From Deltaproteobacteria bacterium (GTDB taxonomy: Bacteria > Desulfobacterota > DSM-4660 > Desulfatiglandales > Desulfatiglandaceae), in assembly GCA_013349725.1 (NCBI GenBank), contig DUZB01000024.1, positions 9,630 through 18,582 of the forward strand: 8,953 bases of DNA, given 5' to 3'. The notes beneath the pieces were generated by a model. That model saw only the letters and a list, made by a program, of their open reading frames with translations, was not told the DNA's origin and did no database searches. Of the stretch, positions 1 to 5,417 are shown one piece after another (position 1 is the stretch's first letter; each line of letters opens with the position of its first letter). The position numbers and the translations under genes are program-made.

Positions 1-722
1 TTATTGATGACCACATTCAGGATGAAATCGGCGCCGGTCAGTTCCGTTACTCGAATACCGTATTCGTGAAACGGGTTGCCGTCAAGGATGCAGTTTGTAA
101 CATTGGGATGATCGATCATCTTGAAGGAGTGCATGAATTTCATGGTTTCAAAACTGGAAATTCCCGGGAGGATGGCCTTGCGACCCCCCGAGTAACCGGC
201 ATAAAAATGCGGCTCAATCAGGCCGGTGAGGATTTTGAGATCCGCGTCCAGGTAGTGCTTGTTTATCTCGATGGGTGCGCCGTCAATTTCATCAATTTTC
301 CTGTATTCTTCGGATTTTCGGCAGTAGTGATTCACGATGGGGTAGCTATCCATGATTTCCCGCCCCACCAGGTTTTCCAGTTCCTCCCCTACGTTGGGCC
401 TGTGCATGCCGGTGGCAATGAGTATGGTAATGTCTTCGGGTTTTATCCCGCTCTGTGCAAGGGTGCTGAGCAGCGGCGGAAGAATGATCTTGTTAGGGAC
501 CGGGCGCGTAAAGTCGGAGATGACGATGCATGCGTTTTTCCTCCCTCTGGCGATTTCTGAAAGGGGAGGGGAGTGCAACGGTTCTTTCAGGGCTGCATGA
601 ACGGCGCCCTCCTGGTCCGGGAGCGAAGGCAGCGGTTTTATGTCAAGAATGACGGCGGATTCGGGAACCTTTATCCCGACGGTACTTTCACCACAGAGCA
701 TTTCAGCTTGTCTATGAGCCAT
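1..722 (-). CDS. larA: LarA-family nickel-pincer (lactate) racemase, C-terminus cut by window edge
   Basis: Reads leftward from an ATG at 722 and stays open to base 1, so about 240 N-terminal residues are visible and the C-terminal domain lies outside. LarA enzymes racemise or epimerise alpha-hydroxy acids in the cytoplasm using a nickel pincer nucleotide (NPN) cofactor. The conserved blocks are present: DFTRP at residues 70-74, ATGMHR at 103-108, IEPHFYAGYSGGRKA at about 169-183 and a following FMHS. They place His107, His172, Lys182 and His198 where Lactobacillus LarA has its two catalytic histidines, the NPN-binding lysine and the nickel-ligand histidine; the His172-Lys182-His198 spacing is identical. 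The start is supported by a GGAAAGGAG ribosome site (731-739). Paralogs of this family act on other hydroxy acids (malate, phenyllactate, hydroxyglutarate), so the substrate is open. No larB, larC or larE gene is in view. Confidence 0.88.
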   Translation of the reverse strand, partial: MAHRQAEMLCGESTVGIKVPESAVILDIKPLPSLPDQEGAVHAALKEPLHSPPLSEIARGRKNACIVISDFTRPVPNKIILPPLLSTLAQSGIKPEDITILIATGMHRPNVGEELENLVGREIMDSYPIVNHYCRKSEEYRKIDEIDGAPIEINKHYLDADLKILTGLIEPHFYAGYSGGRKAILPGISSFETMKFMHSFKMIDHPNVTNCILDGNPFHEYGIRVTELTGADFILNVVIN

Positions 723-836
723 TTCACCTACTCCTTTCCTTAAGATGCCGAGAAAGTAGCCTAAAACAGTAAAATGGGCAAGTGAAAAGTGCGGGATTCA
801 GCAATTCTGATTATGGCCGTTTCTGTTTCATGATGA

Positions 837-866
837 TTGACAGTGTGATCCGTTTTTTGTTATCAT
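837..866 (+). promoter_or_regulatory. Sigma70-like promoter for the DUF362 gene
   Basis: A perfect TTGACA (837-842) is followed after 18 bases by TATCAT (861-866, 5 of 6 matches to the -10 consensus). It points toward the DUF362 gene and would start transcription near 873, about 270 bases before that gene's start codon. The leader would then contain the whole MITE-like element. Prediction from consensus only. A leftward promoter for the larA-type gene should lie in 740-836, but I see no convincing pair of boxes there. Confidence 0.5.
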
Positions 867-895
867 ATTCTCGTTTTGGTTGGTATGGGAAAACG

Positions 896-1093
896 AAGAA
901 AACGGGCTTGGTTCTAACGTGATCCATTAGATTTTTTTCTTACTCATAATCATAATCGTAATCATAATCGAGCAGCTCTGAAATAGGCTGCAAAAAATTA
1001 TGATTATGATTATGATTACGATTATGACCGCTCGAACGTACTCTCGACTATTTGGATCAAGTGGGCGAAGTAAGAACCAAGCCAAAGAAAACG
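896..1093. mobile_element. MITE-like non-autonomous element with 9-bp target duplication
   Basis: The 9-base sequence aagaaaacg occurs at 896-904 and again at 1085-1093 as a direct repeat. Immediately inside lie the arms of a perfect 11-bp inverted repeat, ggcttggttct (905-915) and agaaccaagcc (1073-1083), one base short of the right-hand duplication. A direct repeat abutting an inverted repeat on both sides is the usual footprint of transposition. The 180-bp body (905-1084) has no coding capacity. It contains a second inverted pair (920-926 with 1053-1059), two opposed hexamer arrays (945-970 and 995-1027) and a small core hairpin. No transposase is in view, so it would have moved in trans. 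The A-rich duplication could partly be chance. Only one copy is seen here, so element identity is inferred from structure. Confidence 0.5.
950..1027. repeat. Opposed hexamer arrays forming a 20-bp hairpin
   Basis: The left side is built from the hexamer cataat and its variant cgtaat (from 945); the right side is built from attatg and attacg. Bases 950-969 and 1008-1027 are perfect reverse complements over 20 bp, with the cg-containing variant hexamer in matching position on both arms. A smaller GCAGC/GCTGC stem (972-976 with 987-991) sits in the loop. In RNA this gives a two-tier hairpin inside the leader of the DUF362 transcript. No T-tract follows it, so it does not look like a standard terminator. 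Confidence 0.8.
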
Positions 1094-1144
1094 ATGTCTG
1101 ACAAAGAGCCTTTATTCTATACAGAAAAAAACAAGGGAGGGTCC

Positions 1145-2470
1145 ATGGAAAAAGCGAAAGTCTGGTTTATGGATGCAAGAGCAAAGCGATTTCTGGAGTC
1201 CACGGCGATTAAAGGTCGGCAGATCCTCGAACATTCCGGGTGGCTTGATTGTCTGCAACCCGGCGATCTCGTGGCGGTAAAGACGCACATGGGGGAGGCC
1301 TATAATGTGGGATACCTTCGCCCCGTTATCATCAGAACATTTATCGAGGCCATCAAGGACAGAGGGTGTAAGCCCTTCGTTACCGATACGACGACCATGC
1401 CGTACCATCCCTGGATCAGCCGGACACTTGCCATAGACCATCTGGAGACCGCCAACAAAAATGGTTTTAACCACGGCACCATGGATTGCCCTGTCGTTAT
1501 TGCCGATGGCTGGCTGGGTACGGACGACGTTATTGTGGACCTCCAGGGCCGCGGGAACTATCTATATAAACAATTTGTATCCAGAGCCATTGCCGATGCG
1601 GATGCTGTGCTCTCCATCGCCCATTTCAAGGGCCATCCGGCAGGTGGCTACGGAGGGGCTCTGAAGAACATAGGAGTTGGAGGCGCCAGTAAACGGGGAA
1701 AAATGAACCTTCACGGCGCCCTTGCGGGTGATAAACCGCTGATCGATTTTGAAAAGTGTCTGGGCCTGAAATGCGACTGGTGGGAGACCTGTGTGGAGTG
1801 CTGTCCCGAGGGCGCCATACAGGTGACGGAAAACGGGCTGGAGGTGGACCAGGAATCGTGTGTCTACTGTTTTGCCTGTGCCAATCTGTGCGTCAATATG
1901 GCCGGCGTCTGTGGAATTCAAAGATTTGACCACCTCCCGGCCCTTGGACGGCGGATTGCGGATTCGGCCCTGGCTGCCATGATGACGAAGGAAGAGGGGA
2001 AGTCTTTTTTCATCAACTACGCAGTCGATATTTCCCCGAGCTGTGATTGTTACGGGTGGACGGATACGCCGATAGTCAACAGTCTTGGTATTTTTGCTTC
2101 TCTGGACCCTGTGGCAGTGGATAAGGCCTGTATTGATAGGTTGAATGCGGCTGCCGGACTGATCAATTCGGAAGCAGAGGAATTCGGCGCTATGGCGCCG
2201 GGGGACAAAAAGCTTAATATCATCAAGGGGAAGGATGTAGAGGCTCAGATCTACGGGGGCGTGGAAAACGGTATGGGTACGACCGATTACGAGATAGAGG
2301 AAGTTCCTTTAGACCGGAGCCAGGCGGCCATTACAAAATTCTACCCGGAAATCAGGGCCAGGAAACTCAAACCGATGTATGCCGGAAACCATCCTCTGGC
2401 GGGACTGGATACGGCCTCTTTCGGAAGAGTCACAGAAGGGATGGAAAATCCGAGGCATCCGAAGAAGTAA
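1145..2470 (+). CDS. DUF362 family iron-sulfur protein with internal ferredoxin domain
   Basis: A 441-residue protein. The DUF362 core appears in two parts: residues 40-200, with VAVKTHMGE (43-50), HFKGH (160-164), GGALKN (170-175) and a conserved GK..LHG stretch near 185-191; and residues 290-345, with CDC (300-302) and SLDPVAVDKA (319-328). Between them, residues 205-256 form a two-cluster ferredoxin-like insert. The second cluster is a regular C239-x2-C242-x2-C245-x3-C249. The first is stretched: C205-x4-C210-x5-C216-x3-C220-P. The family is widespread in anaerobes and its biochemical role is unsettled; electron transfer or Fe-S handling is a guess. No signal peptide is seen, so it is probably cytoplasmic. 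The start at 1145 has AAGGGAGGG four to five bases upstream. An upstream in-frame ATG at 1052 lies inside the repeat element and lacks a ribosome site. The 3' end overlaps the opposing small gene by 41 bp. Confidence 0.85.
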   Translation: MEKAKVWFMDARAKRFLESTAIKGRQILEHSGWLDCLQPGDLVAVKTHMGEAYNVGYLRPVIIRTFIEAIKDRGCKPFVTDTTTMPYHPWISRTLAIDHLETANKNGFNHGTMDCPVVIADGWLGTDDVIVDLQGRGNYLYKQFVSRAIADADAVLSIAHFKGHPAGGYGGALKNIGVGGASKRGKMNLHGALAGDKPLIDFEKCLGLKCDWWETCVECCPEGAIQVTENGLEVDQESCVYCFACANLCVNMAGVCGIQRFDHLPALGRRIADSALAAMMTKEEGKSFFINYAVDISPSCDCYGWTDTPIVNSLGIFASLDPVAVDKACIDRLNAAAGLINSEAEEFGAMAPGDKKLNIIKGKDVEAQIYGGVENGMGTTDYEIEEVPLDRSQAAITKFYPEIRARKLKPMYAGNHPLAGLDTASFGRVTEGMENPRHPKK

Positions 2471-2762
2471 CTTTACGTTTGAGCAGATAAAAGTTCCCGC
2501 TGTCCGTCATGGCGGCAACGCCCGTCTGTGTCATGTACTGGATCGCCTTGGGTCGGTAATCCCGGGTCCCGATTTTGAAAAGGCCTGTTTTTGCATACGG
2601 AAGATTTACGGCTGATGCAGGATTGAAAGCCCTTTTCTTCTCGAGGTCGGAGAGGACGGTTTTGTAGGCGCGTTGCATTCTCCATACATGGACCTTCCTG
2701 GAGAAGAAATATACGCCTACCAGGACGATGAGGCCGACAATAATCTGGAAGGTATCCGACAT
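2430..2762 (-). CDS. Small single-pass membrane protein, conserved hypothetical
   Basis: A 110-residue protein of unknown function. Residues 5-22 (FQIIVGLIVLVGVYFFSR) form one hydrophobic helix followed by basic residues, which suggests an N-out, C-in single-pass protein. The rest is a soluble domain with a possible short helix (RAYKTVLSDLEKKRAF, about 31-46) and a compact motif, GTRDYRPKAIQYMTQTGVA (about 65-83), ending in a strand-like FYLLKRK. The RDYRPKA-type motif resembles, from memory, small conserved hypothetical proteins of deltaproteobacteria; I cannot name a family. The start has GGAG about nine bases upstream. Its last 11 codons are antisense to the end of the DUF362 gene, so the two transcripts overlap at their 3' ends. 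It is divergent from the stress protein gene. Confidence 0.72.
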   Translation of the reverse strand: MSDTFQIIVGLIVLVGVYFFSRKVHVWRMQRAYKTVLSDLEKKRAFNPASAVNLPYAKTGLFKIGTRDYRPKAIQYMTQTGVAAMTDSGNFYLLKRKVTSSDASDFPSLL

Positions 2763-2796
2763 GATCTGTTGCTCCGTAAACTTAAAACTTAAAGCT

Positions 2797-2836
2797 GCGC
2801 CTGAATCACGCCTTGGCGTGATTTTCGTTCAGGCGC
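2797..2836. repeat. Bulged 16-bp hairpin in the divergent intergenic region
   Basis: A 9-bp outer stem (GCGCCTGAA at 2797-2805 with 2828-2836) is stacked on a 7-bp inner stem (TCACGCC at 2806-2812 with 2815-2821). There is a two-base tip and a one-sided six-base bulge (2822-2827). It lies between the start codons of the small membrane protein (leftward) and the stress protein (rightward). It has no following T-tract in either direction and lies downstream of no gene, so it is unlikely to be a terminator. It could be a regulatory hairpin, an operator or a small interspersed repeat. Confidence 0.6.
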
Positions 2837-2895
2837 TAATTACCCATACTTTTTCTGTAAAATCAACCTAAATTCTTACTCAGGAGGAAAAACCC

Positions 2896-3381
2896 ATGAT
2901 CCCCGATATCAAAAAAATTCTTTACACGACAGATTTTTCCGACAATGCACGTCACGCTTTTGGCTACGCGGTCAGTCTTGCGAGCCGTTACGGGGCCGGA
3001 ATCACCTTTCTTAACGTGCTGGAAGATATGTCCCCGTACCGGGACAGCCTGATGATTAATGTTTTAGGGCAGGACAAATGGGATGAACTTCTGAGAAACA
3101 ATCGCGAGAAACTCCTTGAAAGGGCAAAGGAGAGCATCAAGAGCTTTTGCGATGAGGTGAGCGCCCAGGCGCCTTCCTGCCCGTTTATCACCGATGAAAT
3201 TGTCGTGAAAATAGGAGAACCGGTTGAAGAAATCATGGAATTAATGGAAAGCAGCAACTGTGACCTGGTGGTGATGGGCGCCCATGGACATGGCACCTTT
3301 GCCGACAAGTTTATAGGGAGTACGTCCAGAAGGGTGCTGAGGAAATGCAAGAAACCGGTTTTGATTGTCCGGTTGCCATAG
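2896..3381 (+). CDS. UspA-type universal stress protein, ATP-binding subclass
   Basis: A 161-residue single-domain Usp protein, slightly longer than the usual 140-150. The N-terminal strand KKILYTTDFS carries the conserved Asp13. The C-terminal part has the nucleotide-binding signature G-x2-G-x9-G-S as G128-A-H-G131 followed by G141-S142, so it should bind ATP like the Methanocaldococcus MJ0577 type rather than the non-binding UspA type. Residues 45-100 form the longer alpha-helical insertion often seen in sulfate reducers. The protein is cytoplasmic; its role in stress or energy limitation is known only at family level. The start is well supported by AGGAGG at 2882-2887, eight bases before the ATG. 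It is a single-gene unit: divergent from the small membrane protein and convergent with the acyl-CoA synthetase. Confidence 0.93.
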   Translation: MIPDIKKILYTTDFSDNARHAFGYAVSLASRYGAGITFLNVLEDMSPYRDSLMINVLGQDKWDELLRNNREKLLERAKESIKSFCDEVSAQAPSCPFITDEIVVKIGEPVEEIMELMESSNCDLVVMGAHGHGTFADKFIGSTSRRVLRKCKKPVLIVRLP

Positions 3382-3386
3382 TTAAG

Positions 3387-3421
3387 GACAGAATCCAGAA
3401 GTCAGGAGACAGAATTCCGAA
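3387..3421. repeat. Heptad tandem repeat array, copy 1 (five units)
   Basis: Five 7-base units in a row: gacagaa, tccagaa, gtcagga, gacagaa, ttccgaa. It starts six bases after the stress protein stop codon. Read on the other strand the units follow the pattern YTCYGWC, the same as the array at 5376-5417, so the two belong to one repeat family in opposite orientation. Non-coding. Confidence 0.65.
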
Positions 3422-3450
3422 TGTTTAATTCCTATTTCTTCTGGCTCCTT

Positions 3451-3478
3451 TCCCGCCTTTAATATTATCAGGGCGGGA
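3451..3478. other. Hairpin between convergent genes, possible bidirectional terminator
   Basis: TCCCGCC (3451-3457) pairs with GGCGGGA (3472-3478) around a 14-base AT-rich loop. Seven more bases can pair outside it (3402-3408 with 3483-3489). The position between two converging genes would suit a shared terminator, but no T-tract follows on either strand. Factor-dependent termination or a simple repeat remnant are equally possible. The rest of the 165-bp gap shows only the heptad array. Confidence 0.3.
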
Positions 3479-3546
3479 CTGACTCCTGAATTCTTCGAAA
3501 AACCAGCGTCAATCTATCTTGACACAGAGGATCTTGTTTTCCAACT

Positions 3547-5190
3547 TCATTTTGGTGCGGCTTGCCGCTTTATCTCCAGTGCCTTCAGTTCCCTCCGGAT
3601 GATCTTTCCCGTGTTGGTCATCGGCAGTTCATCGACGAATTCGATTTCCCTTGGATATTCGTGGGCCGCAAGCCTGACTTTGACAAACTTTTTAATGTCC
3701 TCTTCCACTTCCGGGCCGGGGATTATCCCTGCGTTTGGAATGATAAAGGCCTTGACCAGTTCCGTTCGGAGCTTATCCGGTTTGCCCACCACGGCTACCA
3801 TGCCCACTGCCGGGTGCTTCATGATGCAGTCTTCAATTTCCGCTGGACCGATGCGGTAACCGGAACTGGTAATCAGGTCGTCTTTTCTTCCCACAAACCA
3901 GAAATACCCATCCTGATCCTTTTTGGCGAGATCTCCCGTGAGCCACCATTCCCCGATATATTTCTCCTTTGTCGCCTCGGGATTTTTCCAGTACTCCAGG
4001 CACATGACCGGATCGGGCGTCTTGATAGCCACCTCTCCCACTTTTCCGGAAGGGACTGGTATGCCGGATGATGCATCCACCACCTCCACCACGTGGCCGG
4101 GGATGGCCCTGCCCATAGACCCGGGCCTGATTTCCATGACCTCCGAACAGCTTCCCACGACCAGATTTACTTCCGTCTGCCCGTAAAACTCGTTAATGGT
4201 CAGGCCCATGACCTCTCTGCCCCAGTCCAGGAGTTCTGCTCCAAGGGATTCCCCTCCACTGCCTATGGAACGCATGGAGTAGTCGTGACGGTTTTTAGGG
4301 TCTTTGACCTGCCGCATCATTTTCAACGCGGTGGGCGGCATGAAAGCATTGCGTATGCCGTATTTTGCCAGGAGGTGAAACACCTCTTCCGGATCAAATT
4401 TCTTGGCCCGGTGGGCCACAACCGGTATGCCGTAGTGCCAGCTGGGGAGGAGGGCATCCATGAACCCACCCATCCATGCCCAGTCCGCCGGCGTCCAGAA
4501 AAGGTCGTCTTCTTTCGGGAAAAAATTGTGGGGAAACTGGATTCCCGGGAGATGCCCGAGGAGTACCCGGTGGGCATGCAGCGCTCCTTTAGGAGGACCC
4601 GTCGTTCCGGATGTGTAGCTGATGAAGGCTGGATCATCAGCGCGCGTCACAACGGGTTCGAAGGTGGCGGCGCCCTTTTCAATCATATCGTGAAACAGGA
4701 AGATCCCGTCTCGCCTTTTCCCCTTTGCCAGAACAACCACCTGAAGGTGGGGCAACCTGTCCCTGATTTCCAGGATCTTGTGGAGATTGGCCTCGTCCGT
4801 GACAATCCCTTTCGCCTCGCTGTTGGCCAGACGGTATTCCAGCGCTTCCGTTCCAAACAGGGTAAACAGCGGTATGGCAACGGCGCCCATCTTATACAGG
4901 GCGATGTGGGCGATCCCTGCCTCCGGAGACTGGGGAAGCATGATCCCGAACCGGTCTCCACGTCCCAGGCCCTGCGCCTTGAGTCCGTTGGCCAGGCGGT
5001 TGCTCAGCCTTTTCAGATCCCAGAAGGTATAATGTTCCGTTTCACCCTTTTCGTTTTCAAAAATCAGGGCGAGGCGGTATCTCTGATGCGCCCATTTGTC
5101 GCATATGTTCACCCCGATATTGTAAAACTCCGGGATTTTCCACGCAAAGGAGTTGTACACTTCTTCGTAGGTCTTGCCTGGTTTCAGCAT
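3547..5190 (-). CDS. AMP-forming acyl-CoA synthetase (ACSM/acetyl-CoA-synthetase-like)
   Basis: Activates a carboxylic acid to its CoA thioester through an acyl-adenylate, in the cytoplasm. All hallmark motifs of the ANL adenylating family are intact (numbered from the start at 5190, 547 residues): P-loop YTSGTTGPPKG at 192-202, FYGQTE at 335-340, TGD at 418-420, the hinge region GRKDD at about 434-438, SGYRIGPAEIE at about 443-453, and the catalytic lysine K529 in TNTGKIIRR. Length and motif wording fit the medium-chain/ACSM-like branch, but the acid cannot be read from sequence (fatty, aromatic or short chain). I prefer the start at 5190 because GGAG lies six bases upstream. A longer frame begins at 5235 and would add 15 residues, but shows no ribosome site. 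It lies downstream of the TRAP genes on the same strand, separated by about 226 bp with repeats, so it may have its own promoter. Confidence 0.9.
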   Translation of the reverse strand: MLKPGKTYEEVYNSFAWKIPEFYNIGVNICDKWAHQRYRLALIFENEKGETEHYTFWDLKRLSNRLANGLKAQGLGRGDRFGIMLPQSPEAGIAHIALYKMGAVAIPLFTLFGTEALEYRLANSEAKGIVTDEANLHKILEIRDRLPHLQVVVLAKGKRRDGIFLFHDMIEKGAATFEPVVTRADDPAFISYTSGTTGPPKGALHAHRVLLGHLPGIQFPHNFFPKEDDLFWTPADWAWMGGFMDALLPSWHYGIPVVAHRAKKFDPEEVFHLLAKYGIRNAFMPPTALKMMRQVKDPKNRHDYSMRSIGSGGESLGAELLDWGREVMGLTINEFYGQTEVNLVVGSCSEVMEIRPGSMGRAIPGHVVEVVDASSGIPVPSGKVGEVAIKTPDPVMCLEYWKNPEATKEKYIGEWWLTGDLAKKDQDGYFWFVGRKDDLITSSGYRIGPAEIEDCIMKHPAVGMVAVVGKPDKLRTELVKAFIIPNAGIIPGPEVEEDIKKFVKVRLAAHEYPREIEFVDELPMTNTGKIIRRELKALEIKRQAAPK

Positions 5191-5271
5191 GGGAATCTCC
5201 GTTTGGTTGACGGTTGCCAGTTGCCGGCTATCCATGACGGAATTTTACAACTGGAATCAATATGCAGGACA

Positions 5272-5290
5272 GATCGCCAGCCTGGCGGTC
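5272..5290. repeat. Small inverted repeat upstream of the acyl-CoA synthetase
   Basis: GATCGCCA (5272-5279) and TGGCGGTC (5283-5290) form an 8-bp stem with one G-T pair around a three-base loop. It lies between the last TRAP gene and the synthetase. No T-tract follows, so its role is unclear; it may be a minor structure of the 5' leader. Confidence 0.35.
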
Positions 5291-5343
5291 AGCAATGATT
5301 TTATCTTCGGCCGCATTTAGCTCAAACCGCATAGGCACATGCA

Positions 5344-5365
5344 TTCCCACGCAGGAGCGTGGGAA
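5344..5365. repeat. REP-like palindrome (TTCCCACGC/GCGTGGGAA)
   Basis: A perfect 9-bp stem (5344-5352 with 5357-5365) with a four-base AGGA loop; 5342 and 5367 can also pair across one mismatch. From memory, the core GTTCCCACGC...GCGTGGGAAC is a short palindrome dispersed between genes in many proteobacteria, of the kind mobilised by REP-associated tyrosine transposases; this was not checked by search. It stands downstream of the large permease gene, where it could also stabilise the 3' end of the TRAP mRNA. Confidence 0.6.
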
Positions 5366-5375
5366 CGAGGGGAAT

Positions 5376-5417
5376 CTCTGTCTTCTGACCTCCGACTTCT
5401 GACCTCCGACCTCTGTC
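5376..5417. repeat. Heptad tandem repeat array, copy 2 (six units)
   Basis: Six contiguous 7-base units: ctctgtc, ttctgac, ctccgac, ttctgac, ctccgac, ctctgtc. This contains an exact 14-bp direct repeat (5382-5395 and 5396-5409), and identical units close both ends. The last base is also the final base of the large permease stop codon. It shares the consensus YTCYGWC with the array at 3387-3421 on the opposite strand. Confidence 0.75.

Noticed and set aside
66..560. A 164-codon open frame on the + strand
   Set aside because: It is antisense to the larA-family gene, which shows its conserved catalytic residues on the - strand.
945..1027. A CRISPR array
   Set aside because: The repeats are 6-base units in opposite orientations with no spacers, so they do not fit a CRISPR layout.
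1052..1144. A longer N-terminus for the DUF362 protein starting at 1052 or 1094
   Set aside because: Neither ATG has a ribosome site. The first 33 bases from 1052 lie inside the inserted element, and AAGGGAGGG precedes the ATG at 1145.
3519..3524. A TTGACA box as a promoter on the + strand
   Set aside because: There is no acceptable -10 box 16-18 bases downstream, and the only gene ahead lies on the opposite strand.
5191..5235. A longer N-terminus for the acyl-CoA synthetase starting at 5235
   Set aside because: There is no Shine-Dalgarno sequence before 5235, whereas GGAG is well placed before 5190. It remains possible and is mentioned in the gene entry.
4093..5298. A 401-codon open frame on the + strand
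   Set aside because: It is fully antisense to the acyl-CoA synthetase, whose motifs are intact on the other strand. The translation has no recognisable domain and is an effect of codon bias.
5344..5365. The palindrome as an intrinsic terminator of the TRAP operon
   Set aside because: No T-tract follows the stem in the leftward direction, and the sequence resembles a dispersed REP-type palindrome.
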